The notes beneath the pieces are model-generated. The model was not told where the DNA came from, did no database searches, and was given only the letters and a program-made list of their open reading frames with translations. Below are positions 1-5,686 of a stretch of DNA of 5,807 bases, piece after piece. The stretch covers positions 1 through 5,807 of the forward strand of contig CANGUS010000127.1 in the NCBI GenBank assembly GCA_947457085.1, read 5' to 3'. A program made the position numbers and the translations under genes. Position 1 is the stretch's first letter, and the number at the start of each line of letters is the position of its first letter. The DNA comes from Bacteroidota bacterium. GTDB taxonomy: Bacteria > Bacteroidota > Bacteroidia > Chitinophagales > Chitinophagaceae.

Positions 1-1539
1 GGAACTCAGTTTAGCAATAAGCTATTGATCGCTCGTAAAAATGGCGCTTTATTAATTGACGATGTAAAAGAATTAGATGGTTTAAGTGCAGAAGAAATAG
101 CAGCTGCTAAAGCAAAAGCGACAGAAGCAGGGCACGATGGAAAATATTTATTAGGATTATTAAATACAACCCAACAACCTTTGCTTCCGAGTTTAAAAAA
201 CAGAGCTACTCGTGAAAAATTATACAAAGCATCTTGGACACGTGCCGAAAAAGGAGATGAAGGAGATACAAGACAAATTTGTGAAAAGTTAGCCAAGCTT
301 CGAATGGAAAAAGCGCACTTAATGGGTAAAAAAAGTTTTGCTGAATGGAGTTTACAAGATCAAATGGCCATCACTCCAGCTCGTGCTTTTGATTTATTAG
401 CTAAAATTGCGAAGCCTGCTGTGGCAAAAGCAAAAGCGGAAGCAAAAGATATTCAAAATATGATTGATGCACAAAACGGCGGATTTAAATTGGAACCTTG
501 GGATTGGAATTTTTACAGTGAACAAGTGCGCAAAGCAAAATATGATTTAGATGAAAGTCAAATAAAACCTTATTTTGAAGTAAACACGGTGTTAGAAAAA
601 GGCGTGTTTTTTGCAGCAAAACAAATGTATGGTTTAACATTTAAAGTGCGTACCGATTTACCTGTTTATCATCCTGATGTGGTTGCGTATGAAGTGTTCG
701 ATCGAGATGGAAAATCATTGGCGATTTATTATTTAGATTTTTATACAAGAGACAATAAAAGTGGGGGTGCATGGATGAATAATTTTGTTTCTCAATCTCA
801 TTACTTAAAACAAAAACCGGTGATTGTGAATGTATACAACTTTGTAAAACCTGCTGAAGGGAATCCTTCATTGATTAGTTTTGATGATGTAACAACTATG
901 TTTCATGAGTTTGGACATACGTTGCATGGTTTATTTGCCAATCAAAAATATACCACACTTTCGGGAACCGCTGTGCCGCGTGATTATGTAGAGTTTCCTT
1001 CACAAATCAATGAGCATGCTGCTTTAGATCCACAAGTGTTGAAAAATTATGCCATTCATTATAAAACAAAACAACCGATTCCGGCTGCATTGATTACTAA
1101 AATTCAGAAAGCAGAAACCTTCAATAAAGGATATGATGTAACAGAATTATTAGCGGCTGCTACTTTAGATATGGCTTGGCATTCGGTAGAAAAAGAAGCT
1201 GATATAAAACCGGTTTTAGAGTTTGAAAAAGAAGCATTACAAAAATATGGTTTGTTGGTAAATGAAGTACCTACTCGTTATCACTCCCCTTATTTTGCAC
1301 ACATATGGGGTGGTGGTTATTCTGCAGGATACTATGCTTATACTTGGAGTAAAACCCTTGATTACAATGCATTTGATTGGATGCAAGCAAATGGTGGTAT
1401 GACTCGTGCAAATTGCGATCGTTTCCGTAAATACATTTTATCGGTAGGAAATAGCGTGGATTTAAACAAAGCCTTTAAAGATTTTATTGGGCATGATATG
1501 CAAGTAGAACCTTACATTAAAAATGCGGGTTTAAAATAA
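1..1539 (+). CDS. dcp: M3 family zinc peptidase, peptidyl-dipeptidase Dcp-like (5' truncated)
   Basis: The reading frame is open from the first base, so this is a C-terminal fragment of 512 residues; full-length Dcp/oligopeptidase A-type enzymes have roughly 680-710, so the N-terminal part is outside the window. The zinc site is complete: HEFGH at fragment residues 302-306 (two His ligands and the catalytic Glu), and the third ligand Glu at 331 in DYVEFPSQ, 25 residues after the second His, the spacing seen in thimet-type M3 enzymes. The M3 substrate-binding region HIWGGGYSAGYYAY is at 434-447. By family knowledge it removes dipeptides from the C-terminus of, or otherwise cleaves, short peptides; whether this one is cytoplasmic or periplasmic cannot be told without the N-terminus. 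The gene ends 17 bp before a strong terminator and converges on the CIA30 gene. The TTG at 25 is an internal codon, not the start. Dcp versus oligopeptidase A is inferred from general resemblance. Confidence 0.93.
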   Translation, partial: GTQFSNKLLIARKNGALLIDDVKELDGLSAEEIAAAKAKATEAGHDGKYLLGLLNTTQQPLLPSLKNRATREKLYKASWTRAEKGDEGDTRQICEKLAKLRMEKAHLMGKKSFAEWSLQDQMAITPARAFDLLAKIAKPAVAKAKAEAKDIQNMIDAQNGGFKLEPWDWNFYSEQVRKAKYDLDESQIKPYFEVNTVLEKGVFFAAKQMYGLTFKVRTDLPVYHPDVVAYEVFDRDGKSLAIYYLDFYTRDNKSGGAWMNNFVSQSHYLKQKPVIVNVYNFVKPAEGNPSLISFDDVTTMFHEFGHTLHGLFANQKYTTLSGTAVPRDYVEFPSQINEHAALDPQVLKNYAIHYKTKQPIPAALITKIQKAETFNKGYDVTELLAAATLDMAWHSVEKEADIKPVLEFEKEALQKYGLLVNEVPTRYHSPYFAHIWGGGYSAGYYAYTWSKTLDYNAFDWMQANGGMTRANCDRFRKYILSVGNSVDLNKAFKDFIGHDMQVEPYIKNAGLK

Positions 1540-1556
1540 AAACACTTTACTAGAAT

Positions 1557-1589
1557 AAAAAATGACACTCGCTTTGAGTGTCATTTTTT
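1557..1589. terminator. Bidirectional intrinsic terminator
   Basis: A perfect 14-bp stem (1557-1570 with 1576-1589) closes a 5-nt loop GCTTT. The core of the stem is AATGACACTC / GAGTGTCATT. On the plus strand it runs into eight T (1584-1591) just after the M3 peptidase stop. On the minus strand it runs into TTTTTTATTCT, so it can also end the CIA30 transcript, whose stop codon lies about 56 bp upstream of it. Confidence 0.9.
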
Positions 1590-1645
1590 TTATGATTTCA
1601 TTTTTTACATCAGGGTTTTATTTTCATTAATAAGTACCGGATTGT

Positions 1646-2203
1646 TTATTTTATAAACTCTATATAATCTACTTCAAGGGTAAAAGGGCCCTCTTTTTTT
1701 TCAGCGGTCATAATGCCCAATCGAACCATATTTTTTAAATTTTCCAATGGCATCATGTTGCCGGTTGCTTGTCCGATTACCATTTCTTTAAAATCTTTAA
1801 AATAAATAATTGCCTCATCCCAGCTGTCGTTCTTATTGGTAGAAAACGCATTTTTATAATAAGGTTCCATCCAGTATTTACTGTCTTCCAAAGTGAAAAC
1901 AAATTTTTGATTGCTTGATTTATATCTAATTTTAATACCCTTGTAATTCGATAAGTCAAAATTTTTGAATTTGGTTTTTATGGATGAAAACCCACCATAA
2001 TTGGCTAAAGAAATGTTTCCGCTTAGGATAACTGCATCGTTGGTGTATTCCAAATTAGATTTAGTAATTCCACCCATTACATTATCGGAGAGAATTGCCC
2101 AGTCTTGATTTTTTCCGTCTAAATTACCAAAATCAATCATGGATGATTGACCGAAAGATTTGATTGTCGATAGAGTGAGTAAGAAGAAAATTATTTTTTT
2201 CAT
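1646..2203 (-). CDS. CIA30 family exported protein
   Basis: This 185-residue protein starts with a typical signal peptide (MKKIIFFLLTLSTIKSFGQS; Lys-Lys, hydrophobic core to about 13, likely cleavage near 18-20), so it is probably exported to the periplasm or envelope. The rest matches the complex I intermediate-associated protein 30 (CIA30/NDUFAF1) fold: WAILSDNVMGG at 35-45 (family signature W..-.-D.VMGG.S), NYGGFSSI at 68-75, and the closing GPFTLEVDYIEF at 173-184. The domain is a galactose-binding-like beta-sandwich. In mitochondria it assists complex I assembly; in bacteria its role is not established, so no such function is claimed here. The ATG at 2203 is preceded by an A-rich leader with no Shine-Dalgarno, normal for Bacteroidota. 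It has its own long upstream region and appears monocistronic. Confidence 0.85.
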   Translation of the reverse strand: MKKIIFFLLTLSTIKSFGQSSMIDFGNLDGKNQDWAILSDNVMGGITKSNLEYTNDAVILSGNISLANYGGFSSIKTKFKNFDLSNYKGIKIRYKSSNQKFVFTLEDSKYWMEPYYKNAFSTNKNDSWDEAIIYFKDFKEMVIGQATGNMMPLENLKNMVRLGIMTAEKKEGPFTLEVDYIEFIK

Positions 2204-2296
2204 GTTATCTGTATTGTTTGTTTACTGCAGATGATATGCATGGTCTACCTTGTTTTGTGTTTAAGCATATGGTTTGGAATAGCAACTGCTAATATT

Positions 2297-2304
2297 CAAA
2301 TCTA
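2297..2304 (-). promoter_or_regulatory. Possible -7 element for the CIA30 gene
   Basis: The minus strand reads TAGATTTG, an exact match to the Bacteroidota -7 consensus TAnnTTTG, 93 bp before the ATG. No TTG or TTTG is found at the expected 17-23 bp further upstream, so this is only a candidate. Confidence 0.3.
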
Positions 2305-2408
2305 ATACAAAAGCACATAGAAACGCGGCCTTGTAGCCATTGAGTAAATAGGAAAAATCAATCTCATATAGAACTTACTACCTTATTGTTTATTTTCTTT
2401 TATTCTCC

Positions 2409-2723
2409 GAGACAAGGCGAGTTTTCTTCGAGACAAGGCGAGTTTCCTCCGAGACAAGGCGAGTTTTCTCCGAGACAAGCCGAGAATTCTCCGAGACAAG
2501 ACGAGTTTCCTTCGAGACAAGACGAGTATTCTCCGAGACAAGCCGAGTTTTCTTCGAGACAAGGTGAGTTTTCTTCGAGACAAGGCGAGTTTCCTTCGAG
2601 ACAAGACGAGTTTCCTTCGAGACAAGGCGAGTTTTCTTCGAGACAAGGTGAGTTTTCTCCGAGACAAGACGAGAATCCTCCGAGACAAGGTGAGAATTCT
2701 CCGAGACAAAGCTCGTGTTCTCT
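2409..2723. repeat. 21-bp tandem repeat array, 15 units
   Basis: Fifteen head-to-tail units begin at 2409 and every 21 bp to 2703. The unit is GAGACAAGnn followed by GAGnnTnCTnC. In units 1-14, positions 1-8, 11-13, 16, 18-19 and 21 are invariant; variation is confined to positions 9 (G/C/A), 10 (C/T), 14 and 15 (T/A), 17 (C/T) and 20 (C/T). Units 1 and 11 are identical, as are 5 and 10, but no neighbours are identical. Unit 15 is degenerate after GAGACAA, as expected of an array edge. There are no unique spacers, so it is not CRISPR. Translated, it would give RQGEF-type heptads on the plus strand or LSRRKLA heptads on the minus strand, but neither frame has an ATG start. Function unknown. 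Confidence 0.95.
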
Positions 2724-2756
2724 TAGAAGGTAATACTTTTTGAAACTATAGAAGCC

Positions 2757-2784
2757 AAGTAGAAAATACCCTTCGCAGGGCTGG
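2757..2784. repeat. 28-bp diverged direct repeat, copy 1
   Basis: This stretch aligns without gaps to 3274-3301 at 22 of 28 positions. Shared blocks are AAATA and TTCG-AG-GCTGG. It lies 7 bp beyond the DUF6508 stop codon, while its partner lies beyond the start of the same gene, so the pair brackets that gene. Confidence 0.5.
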
Positions 2785-2791
2785 GGTCATT

Positions 2792-3229
2792 TTAGCTTAT
2801 GTTGATTTCGTTCTGTATTATGGTTTTTATAATTTGGGGAATCACTCCATTTTCAAAGTTGGAAGCAAAAAAACCATCATCAAATCTATCTGACCGCACT
2901 ATTGTAGTCAGCAGTTTGCACAAAGTAATTGTATCAAGATTTGAGTAATTGAAATTTGGGTTGTTAAGGATCGCTTTTCCTTCCTCCCAATTTGTCCAAT
3001 CAAAAGCAGGAACAAGATTTAATTCGTGTATTAATTTAAATGCTTTGTCAACTACTTCAGATGAGCTCCAATAAGGAAAAGTAATTGAACCGTCTTCGAG
3101 TTTTTCGCCCCCTTTTAATTCACCAAAATTTCTTGTATTTTCAATTTCTTGTAGTAATGAAATCAGCTTATCCCAATCATTTGTTGTTAAGTTATTGATG
3201 TGTTCTTGTAGTTTTTCTAATTCATTCAT
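2792..3229 (-). CDS. DUF6508 domain protein
   Basis: A 145-residue soluble protein with no signal peptide or membrane segment. An N-terminal helical part (1-33, leucine and acidic rich) leads to a conserved-looking block, TFPYWSSSEVVDKAF (50-64), then FDWTNWEEGKAIL (76-88) and LCKLLTTIVRSDRFDDGFF (103-121). The last two are what I recognise as the DUF6508 signature (aromatic-W-x-EG...LL.. then LCKLLT-IRSDRF). No catalytic role is known for the family and none is inferred. The ATG at 3229 is chosen because a second ATG four bases on is out of frame. It is a stand-alone gene, 107 bp from the SOUL gene, flanked by diverged 28-bp repeats and followed by the 21-bp array. No promoter matching the Bacteroidota consensus is visible upstream. 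Confidence 0.8.
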   Translation of the reverse strand: MNELEKLQEHINNLTTNDWDKLISLLQEIENTRNFGELKGGEKLEDGSITFPYWSSSEVVDKAFKLIHELNLVPAFDWTNWEEGKAILNNPNFNYSNLDTITLCKLLTTIVRSDRFDDGFFASNFENGVIPQIIKTIIQNEINIS

Positions 3230-3254
3230 TGGTTTATCTTTTTTGTAGTGAGTC

Positions 3255-3323
3255 GTTTGAGAATATGGTTTCTAAGAAGGAAATATGCTTCGTAGCGCTG
3301 GCTGCTCTGCGAATGGCTCAAAC
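3255..3323. repeat. Inverted-repeat region between SOUL and DUF6508 genes
   Basis: GTTTGAG at 3255-3261 is inverted as CTCAAAC at 3317-3323. Inside it, TTCGTAG (3289-3295) can pair with CTCTGCGAA (3305-3313) to form a smaller imperfect hairpin. There is no U tract, so it does not look like an intrinsic terminator. It occupies the same relative place (after a stop, before the next start) as the two larger inverted repeats further right but lacks their shared end motifs. Confidence 0.45.
3274..3301. repeat. 28-bp diverged direct repeat, copy 2
   Basis: Partner of 2757-2784 (22 of 28 identical, no gaps). It overlaps the inner hairpin of the 3255-3323 region. Confidence 0.5.
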
Positions 3324-3336
3324 AGCGAAATGTATT

Positions 3337-3921
3337 TTATTGCAATTCAACTATAATTTCATTTTTTCGATTAAAAATTTCATAAGGTGCATTGTATCCA
3401 AAAAAGTAGCATTGATTCGTATACTTTATCCCTTCAGCATCTAAAGCCGCTTTTAAAAGCTGTTTATATTTTTCTATTTTAGTATCATTAGCCCAACCAC
3501 TAAAACTTATTGCAGCTAGGGTTTTTGCAGGTTCTTGCTTAAATTCTATGCCTGCTTGATTAGGTTTAGGAAGCATATCTTTTTTAAATTTTTTAGGGAC
3601 CATAAACATCATGGTCGTGGAATCTTCTAATGACATAGAGACTGGGGAAGTCATCGCTATTTTTTCATTTCGCTCATTATTTCCAAAAATATATCCCGCA
3701 AGCATAGAGAACCCTTTGCTTGAAGAATTTTTATATCCTTTTGTTGAGAGTCTGACTGAGGTAAATAAAGTAGTTTCATAACTTCTTATTTCAAATTGTT
3801 TATACTTTTTTTTAACGACATAAGGGTAAGTTTCAATATTCCGTTGGAGATATATAAAATATAGTTGGATAAAGGTAAATACGAGTAGGATGGCTAGCAG
3901 GGTGGTTGTGATTATTTTCAT
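3337..3921 (-). CDS. SOUL family heme-binding-like protein, membrane-anchored
   Basis: A 194-residue protein whose first 26 residues (MKIITTTLLAILLVFTFIQL and on) form an N-terminal membrane anchor or uncleaved signal. The remainder is a SOUL domain: Y-x-x-V-KKKYKQFEIRSYE (33-49), GFSMLAGYIFGNN with EKIAMTSPV (70-94, the strongest family signature), MMFMVPKKF (104-112) and YFFGYNAPYEIF near the C-terminus (172-183). Animal SOUL/HBP proteins bind heme or tetrapyrroles; bacterial homologues are annotated as heme-binding mainly by similarity, and no clear axial ligand can be assigned here. The start at 3921 puts Lys2 before the hydrophobic stretch and lies 27 bp from the inverted repeat at 3948-4094. 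It is separated by that repeat from DUF998, so a separate transcript is likely. Confidence 0.92.
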   Translation of the reverse strand: MKIITTTLLAILLVFTFIQLYFIYLQRNIETYPYVVKKKYKQFEIRSYETTLFTSVRLSTKGYKNSSSKGFSMLAGYIFGNNERNEKIAMTSPVSMSLEDSTTMMFMVPKKFKKDMLPKPNQAGIEFKQEPAKTLAAISFSGWANDTKIEKYKQLLKAALDAEGIKYTNQCYFFGYNAPYEIFNRKNEIIVELQ

Positions 3922-3947
3922 TTTTATATTTTAGTTTTTAGCTATTT

Positions 3948-4094
3948 AAACGACCGTTAACGTTTGACAGCTACAAGAAGTTGGCGATATTCACCACAAA
4001 TGCTTATGCGGAGAACCAAACTTTGATTAACCACAAATTTGTCTGAGGAGCACTGAACCGCCAATTTCTTGTAGGTGCTGTTATGAGGTCGTTT
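3948..4094 (-). repeat. Long imperfect inverted repeat, attC-like (element A)
   Basis: The outer 8 bp are perfect (AAACGACC at 3948-3955, GGTCGTTT at 4087-4094). After an unpaired stretch (15 versus 12 nt), an inner stem pairs CTACAAGAA-TTGGCG (from 3971) with CGCCAA-TTCTTGTAG (4059-4074), 15 of 16 matching. The loop contains CACAAATGC (3995-4003). On the minus strand the element opens with CATAACAG and closes with CAAACGTTAACG, the same motifs as element B. Outer box, unpaired spacer, inner box and long variable loop is the layout of integron attC sites; the size (147 bp) also fits the longer ones. The classical GTTRRRY core is only partly matched (GTTAACG). It begins 12 bp after the DUF998 stop and ends 27 bp before the SOUL start. 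A non-integron mobile repeat is the main alternative. Confidence 0.6.
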
Positions 4095-4105
4095 TTCTAT
4101 TATTG

Positions 4106-4660
4106 TCACGGTTTGTAATATTTTATTAGCCATATAAAACTTGTCAAATATAAAAGTCTTTGTGCAATGCCTTGGTAATTTTTCAGCAGACCAAAAGTTG
4201 CAGAAAGTCCTATAACAAGAATAAAAAATGCTAGGTGAATATATTTTATGTTGTTGTCTGTCATGAAAAATATTTGCGTCAAAATACCAATACTAAATGC
4301 AACGCCTGCAATTTGAGCAAAGGTCGAATGAAGTGTTGATTGTGTTGTCGAGTAAGTGTCGATATCAACGAATGGTTTGGTACAGAATATTCCTGTCAAT
4401 GCTACACAAATTCCATAAATAAAGATTGGGCTTGTTCGCCAAGTAAGTCCGTTAAGAATAAGTCCAAAGGTTAGGGTTATTCCGAACCCTAAAAAACCAA
4501 TTTGCATTATTAGTTTTCTGTCGTAGCCTTGAGAACCTAGGTCGCTAATTGTGTTTTTCGTCCAATCGTAATTGTCTGTAGAGAAAATATGAGAAACAAT
4601 AATAAACACCACAAAAAGTGCAGTTGAGGCGATATGATAGTTTGATTTAAAAAATTCCAT
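4106..4660 (-). CDS. DUF998 family integral membrane protein
   Basis: A 184-residue protein with about six hydrophobic segments (roughly 8-26, 52-70, 76-94, 112-132, 139-158, 165-181). Between the first and second lies DYDWTKNTISDLGSQGYDR (29-47), the DUF998 signature (Y-x-x-x-x-N-x-I-S-D-L-G), which would face the outside. A second family feature, an acidic loop followed by H-S-T-x-A (VDIDTYSTTQSTLHSTFAQ, 98-116), precedes the fourth segment. The family's biochemical function is not established. The ATG at 4660 is 27 bp downstream of the CPBP protease stop on the same strand, so the two are probably co-transcribed. Membrane protease plus small polytopic partner is suggestive of a functional pair, but that is inference. 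The stop lies 12 bp from element A. Confidence 0.87.
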   Translation of the reverse strand: MEFFKSNYHIASTALFVVFIIVSHIFSTDNYDWTKNTISDLGSQGYDRKLIMQIGFLGFGITLTFGLILNGLTWRTSPIFIYGICVALTGIFCTKPFVDIDTYSTTQSTLHSTFAQIAGVAFSIGILTQIFFMTDNNIKYIHLAFFILVIGLSATFGLLKNYQGIAQRLLYLTSFIWLIKYYKP

Positions 4661-4687
4661 TTACTCAGAAGTGTGTCGTTTTTTTTG

Positions 4688-5503
4688 TTATTCAATAAAA
4701 TAGTTTCTTATTCTATTGTTTGTGCTTAAATTTTCTGTTCCCAATTTCCAATAAATGTAGATGGCTAGAAAAACAAAGCCCACGCTCAAAACAGCTACAA
4801 TTATTTCTTTGTCAAATTCGGAACATAAATTATTTAAAAAGTGAAATATCATTACGGGTAACATCATCCCTTTGCTCGAATTGTAAATGGAAGTCAGGAT
4901 TATTGCTCCAACAAAAATTCCAAAGAAGAAACCTATTGAAATCCCCAAAGAAAAATCAAACCTATAAAAGAAAAACGGAATGTGCCACAAAGCCCAAATA
5001 ACTATCAAGAGAATAGTTGCCTTCCATGCAGTATATTTTTCCTGCAATTGAGGAAGTAAAAATCCTCTCCATCCAATTTCTTCGAAAATTGAATAGGTCA
5101 ATAGGGGTAATAACCAAACTGTAATTTCATTTATATCACTCCAATTCAAATTGGCAAAGTTTCGGAAGCTATATCCTGATGATTTTATAAATGGATAAAT
5201 TAAAAAGCCAAGTCCAAAAAACACAAGAGGTGAAACAATAAATAAAATCGTTTTTTTGTCTATTACTCGTAATCCTATTTTTCCTACTAATTTTTTGACT
5301 CCTGTTTTCCCATAAAATGAGTATGTGGTAATCAAAGCAGCAATTGTCGGTCCAATAGCAGCAAAGGAATGATAGAGATTAAGTTGATAATTGGTTAAGG
5401 CTCCTTTATTAAATAGAGAATAAATTCCAAACGCAATTGTCCAAGTAATACCAAATGCGATACTTGAATAGAGAATTACTTTTTTATTTAAGTCCTTTGT
5501 CAT
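4688..5503 (-). CDS. CPBP family intramembrane metalloprotease (CAAX-protease-like)
   Basis: A 271-residue polytopic protein with about eight hydrophobic segments. The three catalytic motifs of the CPBP (Abi/CAAX protease and bacteriocin-processing) family are present in order: EEIGWR at 141-146 (EExxxR), WHIPFFF at 173-179 with His174, and FHFLNN at 220-225 with His221 and Asn225. The active site therefore appears intact. Known members include Rce1-like proteases and bacteriocin self-immunity proteins; the substrate here cannot be predicted. The frame stays open back to an ATG at 5638, but the extra 45 residues (ICAKLNICTSKSPPSQSP and so on) are translated from the inverted repeat 5539-5672 and do not resemble the family, so the ATG at 5503 (MTKDLNKK, just before the first membrane segment) is chosen. 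It leads the DUF998 gene and is preceded by a good promoter at 5658-5627. Confidence 0.9.
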   Translation of the reverse strand: MTKDLNKKVILYSSIAFGITWTIAFGIYSLFNKGALTNYQLNLYHSFAAIGPTIAALITTYSFYGKTGVKKLVGKIGLRVIDKKTILFIVSPLVFFGLGFLIYPFIKSSGYSFRNFANLNWSDINEITVWLLPLLTYSIFEEIGWRGFLLPQLQEKYTAWKATILLIVIWALWHIPFFFYRFDFSLGISIGFFFGIFVGAIILTSIYNSSKGMMLPVMIFHFLNNLCSEFDKEIIVAVLSVGFVFLAIYIYWKLGTENLSTNNRIRNYFIE

Positions 5504-5593
5504 TTCTGTCTGTGTTCTAGTGGTCTGTCCTAGCATGCCGCATAACGGTTTGGGGCTTTGCGAAGGTGGGGATTTCGAAGTACAAATGTTCAA

Positions 5594-5643
5594 TTTAGCA
5601 CAAATGTTGATTAGAATTCCAATGCTCAAATTTAGCACAAATG
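5594..5643. repeat. Direct repeat TTTAGCACAAATG within element B loop
   Basis: The 13-mer TTTAGCACAAATG occurs exactly at 5594-5606 and 5631-5643, start to start 37 bp, with AATG-like sequence between. The right copy contributes the -7 element of the promoter at 5627-5658; the left copy gives a near match (TAAATTGA) on the minus strand, so the loop may be a small duplication of a promoter. Confidence 0.75.
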
Positions 5644-5658
5644 CCCCACTTTTGCAAA
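5627..5658 (-). promoter_or_regulatory. Bacteroidota-type promoter for CPBP-DUF998
   Basis: The minus strand reads TTTG (5658-5655), a 20-nt spacer, then TAAATTTG (5634-5627), an exact match to the Bacteroidota pattern TTTG/TTG - N17-23 - TAnnTTTG. Transcription would begin near 5620, giving a leader of about 115 nt that includes one arm of element B. The -33 box lies in the right arm and the -7 box in the loop, so the promoter is part of the repeat element. Confidence 0.55.
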
Positions 5659-5686
5659 ACCCCTGTTGTGCGTAGATTTGTTTATG

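Larger units (their letters stand above)
2204..2791. other. 588-bp gene-free region
   Basis: From right to left this holds a 28-bp diverged direct repeat (2757-2784) just after the DUF6508 stop, the 21-bp tandem array (2409-2723), and about 200 bp of unique AT-rich leader upstream of the CIA30 gene with a possible -7 element. The long open frames across the array on both strands are a by-product of a stop-free unit whose length is a multiple of three; neither has an ATG. Confidence 0.75.
5539..5672 (-). repeat. Long imperfect inverted repeat, attC-like (element B)
   Basis: Outer boxes CGCATAAC (5539-5546) and GTTGTGCG (5665-5672) pair at 7 of 8 positions. After a 5-nt versus 1-nt bulge, an inner 20-bp stem (5552-5571 with 5644-5663) pairs at 17 of 20 positions; it begins GGGG-TTTGC and ends GTGGGG. 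The loop carries CACAAATG twice (5599-5606, 5636-5643). On the minus strand it opens with CACAACAG and closes with CAAACCGTTATGCG, shared with element A although the stems differ. GTTATGC matches the attC core GTTRRRY at 6 of 7 positions. It lies 14 bp after the stop of the partial gene on its right and 35 bp before the CPBP start. Confidence 0.62.

Noticed and set aside
6..296. Minus-strand open frame under the M3 peptidase, and similarly 641-871
   Set aside because: Antisense shadows of a clearly coding plus-strand gene; no family resemblance.
1777..1959. Second minus-strand frame inside the CIA30 gene
   Set aside because: Overlaps the CIA30 coding frame completely and has no recognisable features.
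2409..2723. CRISPR array
   Set aside because: The units are contiguous 21-mers with no unique spacers, and no cas genes are nearby.
2383..2733. Genes encoding repeat proteins on the plus (2386-2733) or minus (2383-2709) strand
   Set aside because: Both start only at TTG with no ATG in the open stretch. The openness follows from a stop-free unit of 21 bp. Kept only as a low-interest finding.
2360..2740. Short inverted repeat flanking the 21-bp array (ACTACCTTAT on the left, AGAAGGTAAT on the right)
   Set aside because: Only about 7 of 10 positions pair, within chance in AT-rich sequence.
3288..3323. Intrinsic terminator for the SOUL gene
   Set aside because: The hairpin is imperfect and neither strand has a following U tract.
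3229..3444. Plus-strand open frame across the SOUL-DUF6508 gap
   Set aside because: It overlaps the 3' end of the SOUL gene antisense and the hairpin region; composition is not protein-like.
4720..5001. Plus-strand open frame antisense to the CPBP gene
   Set aside because: Shadow of the protease gene, whose catalytic motifs prove the minus frame.
5504..5638. ATG at 5638 as the CPBP start
   Set aside because: The added 45 residues come from the inverted repeat, lie partly upstream of the likely transcription start, and are not family-like.
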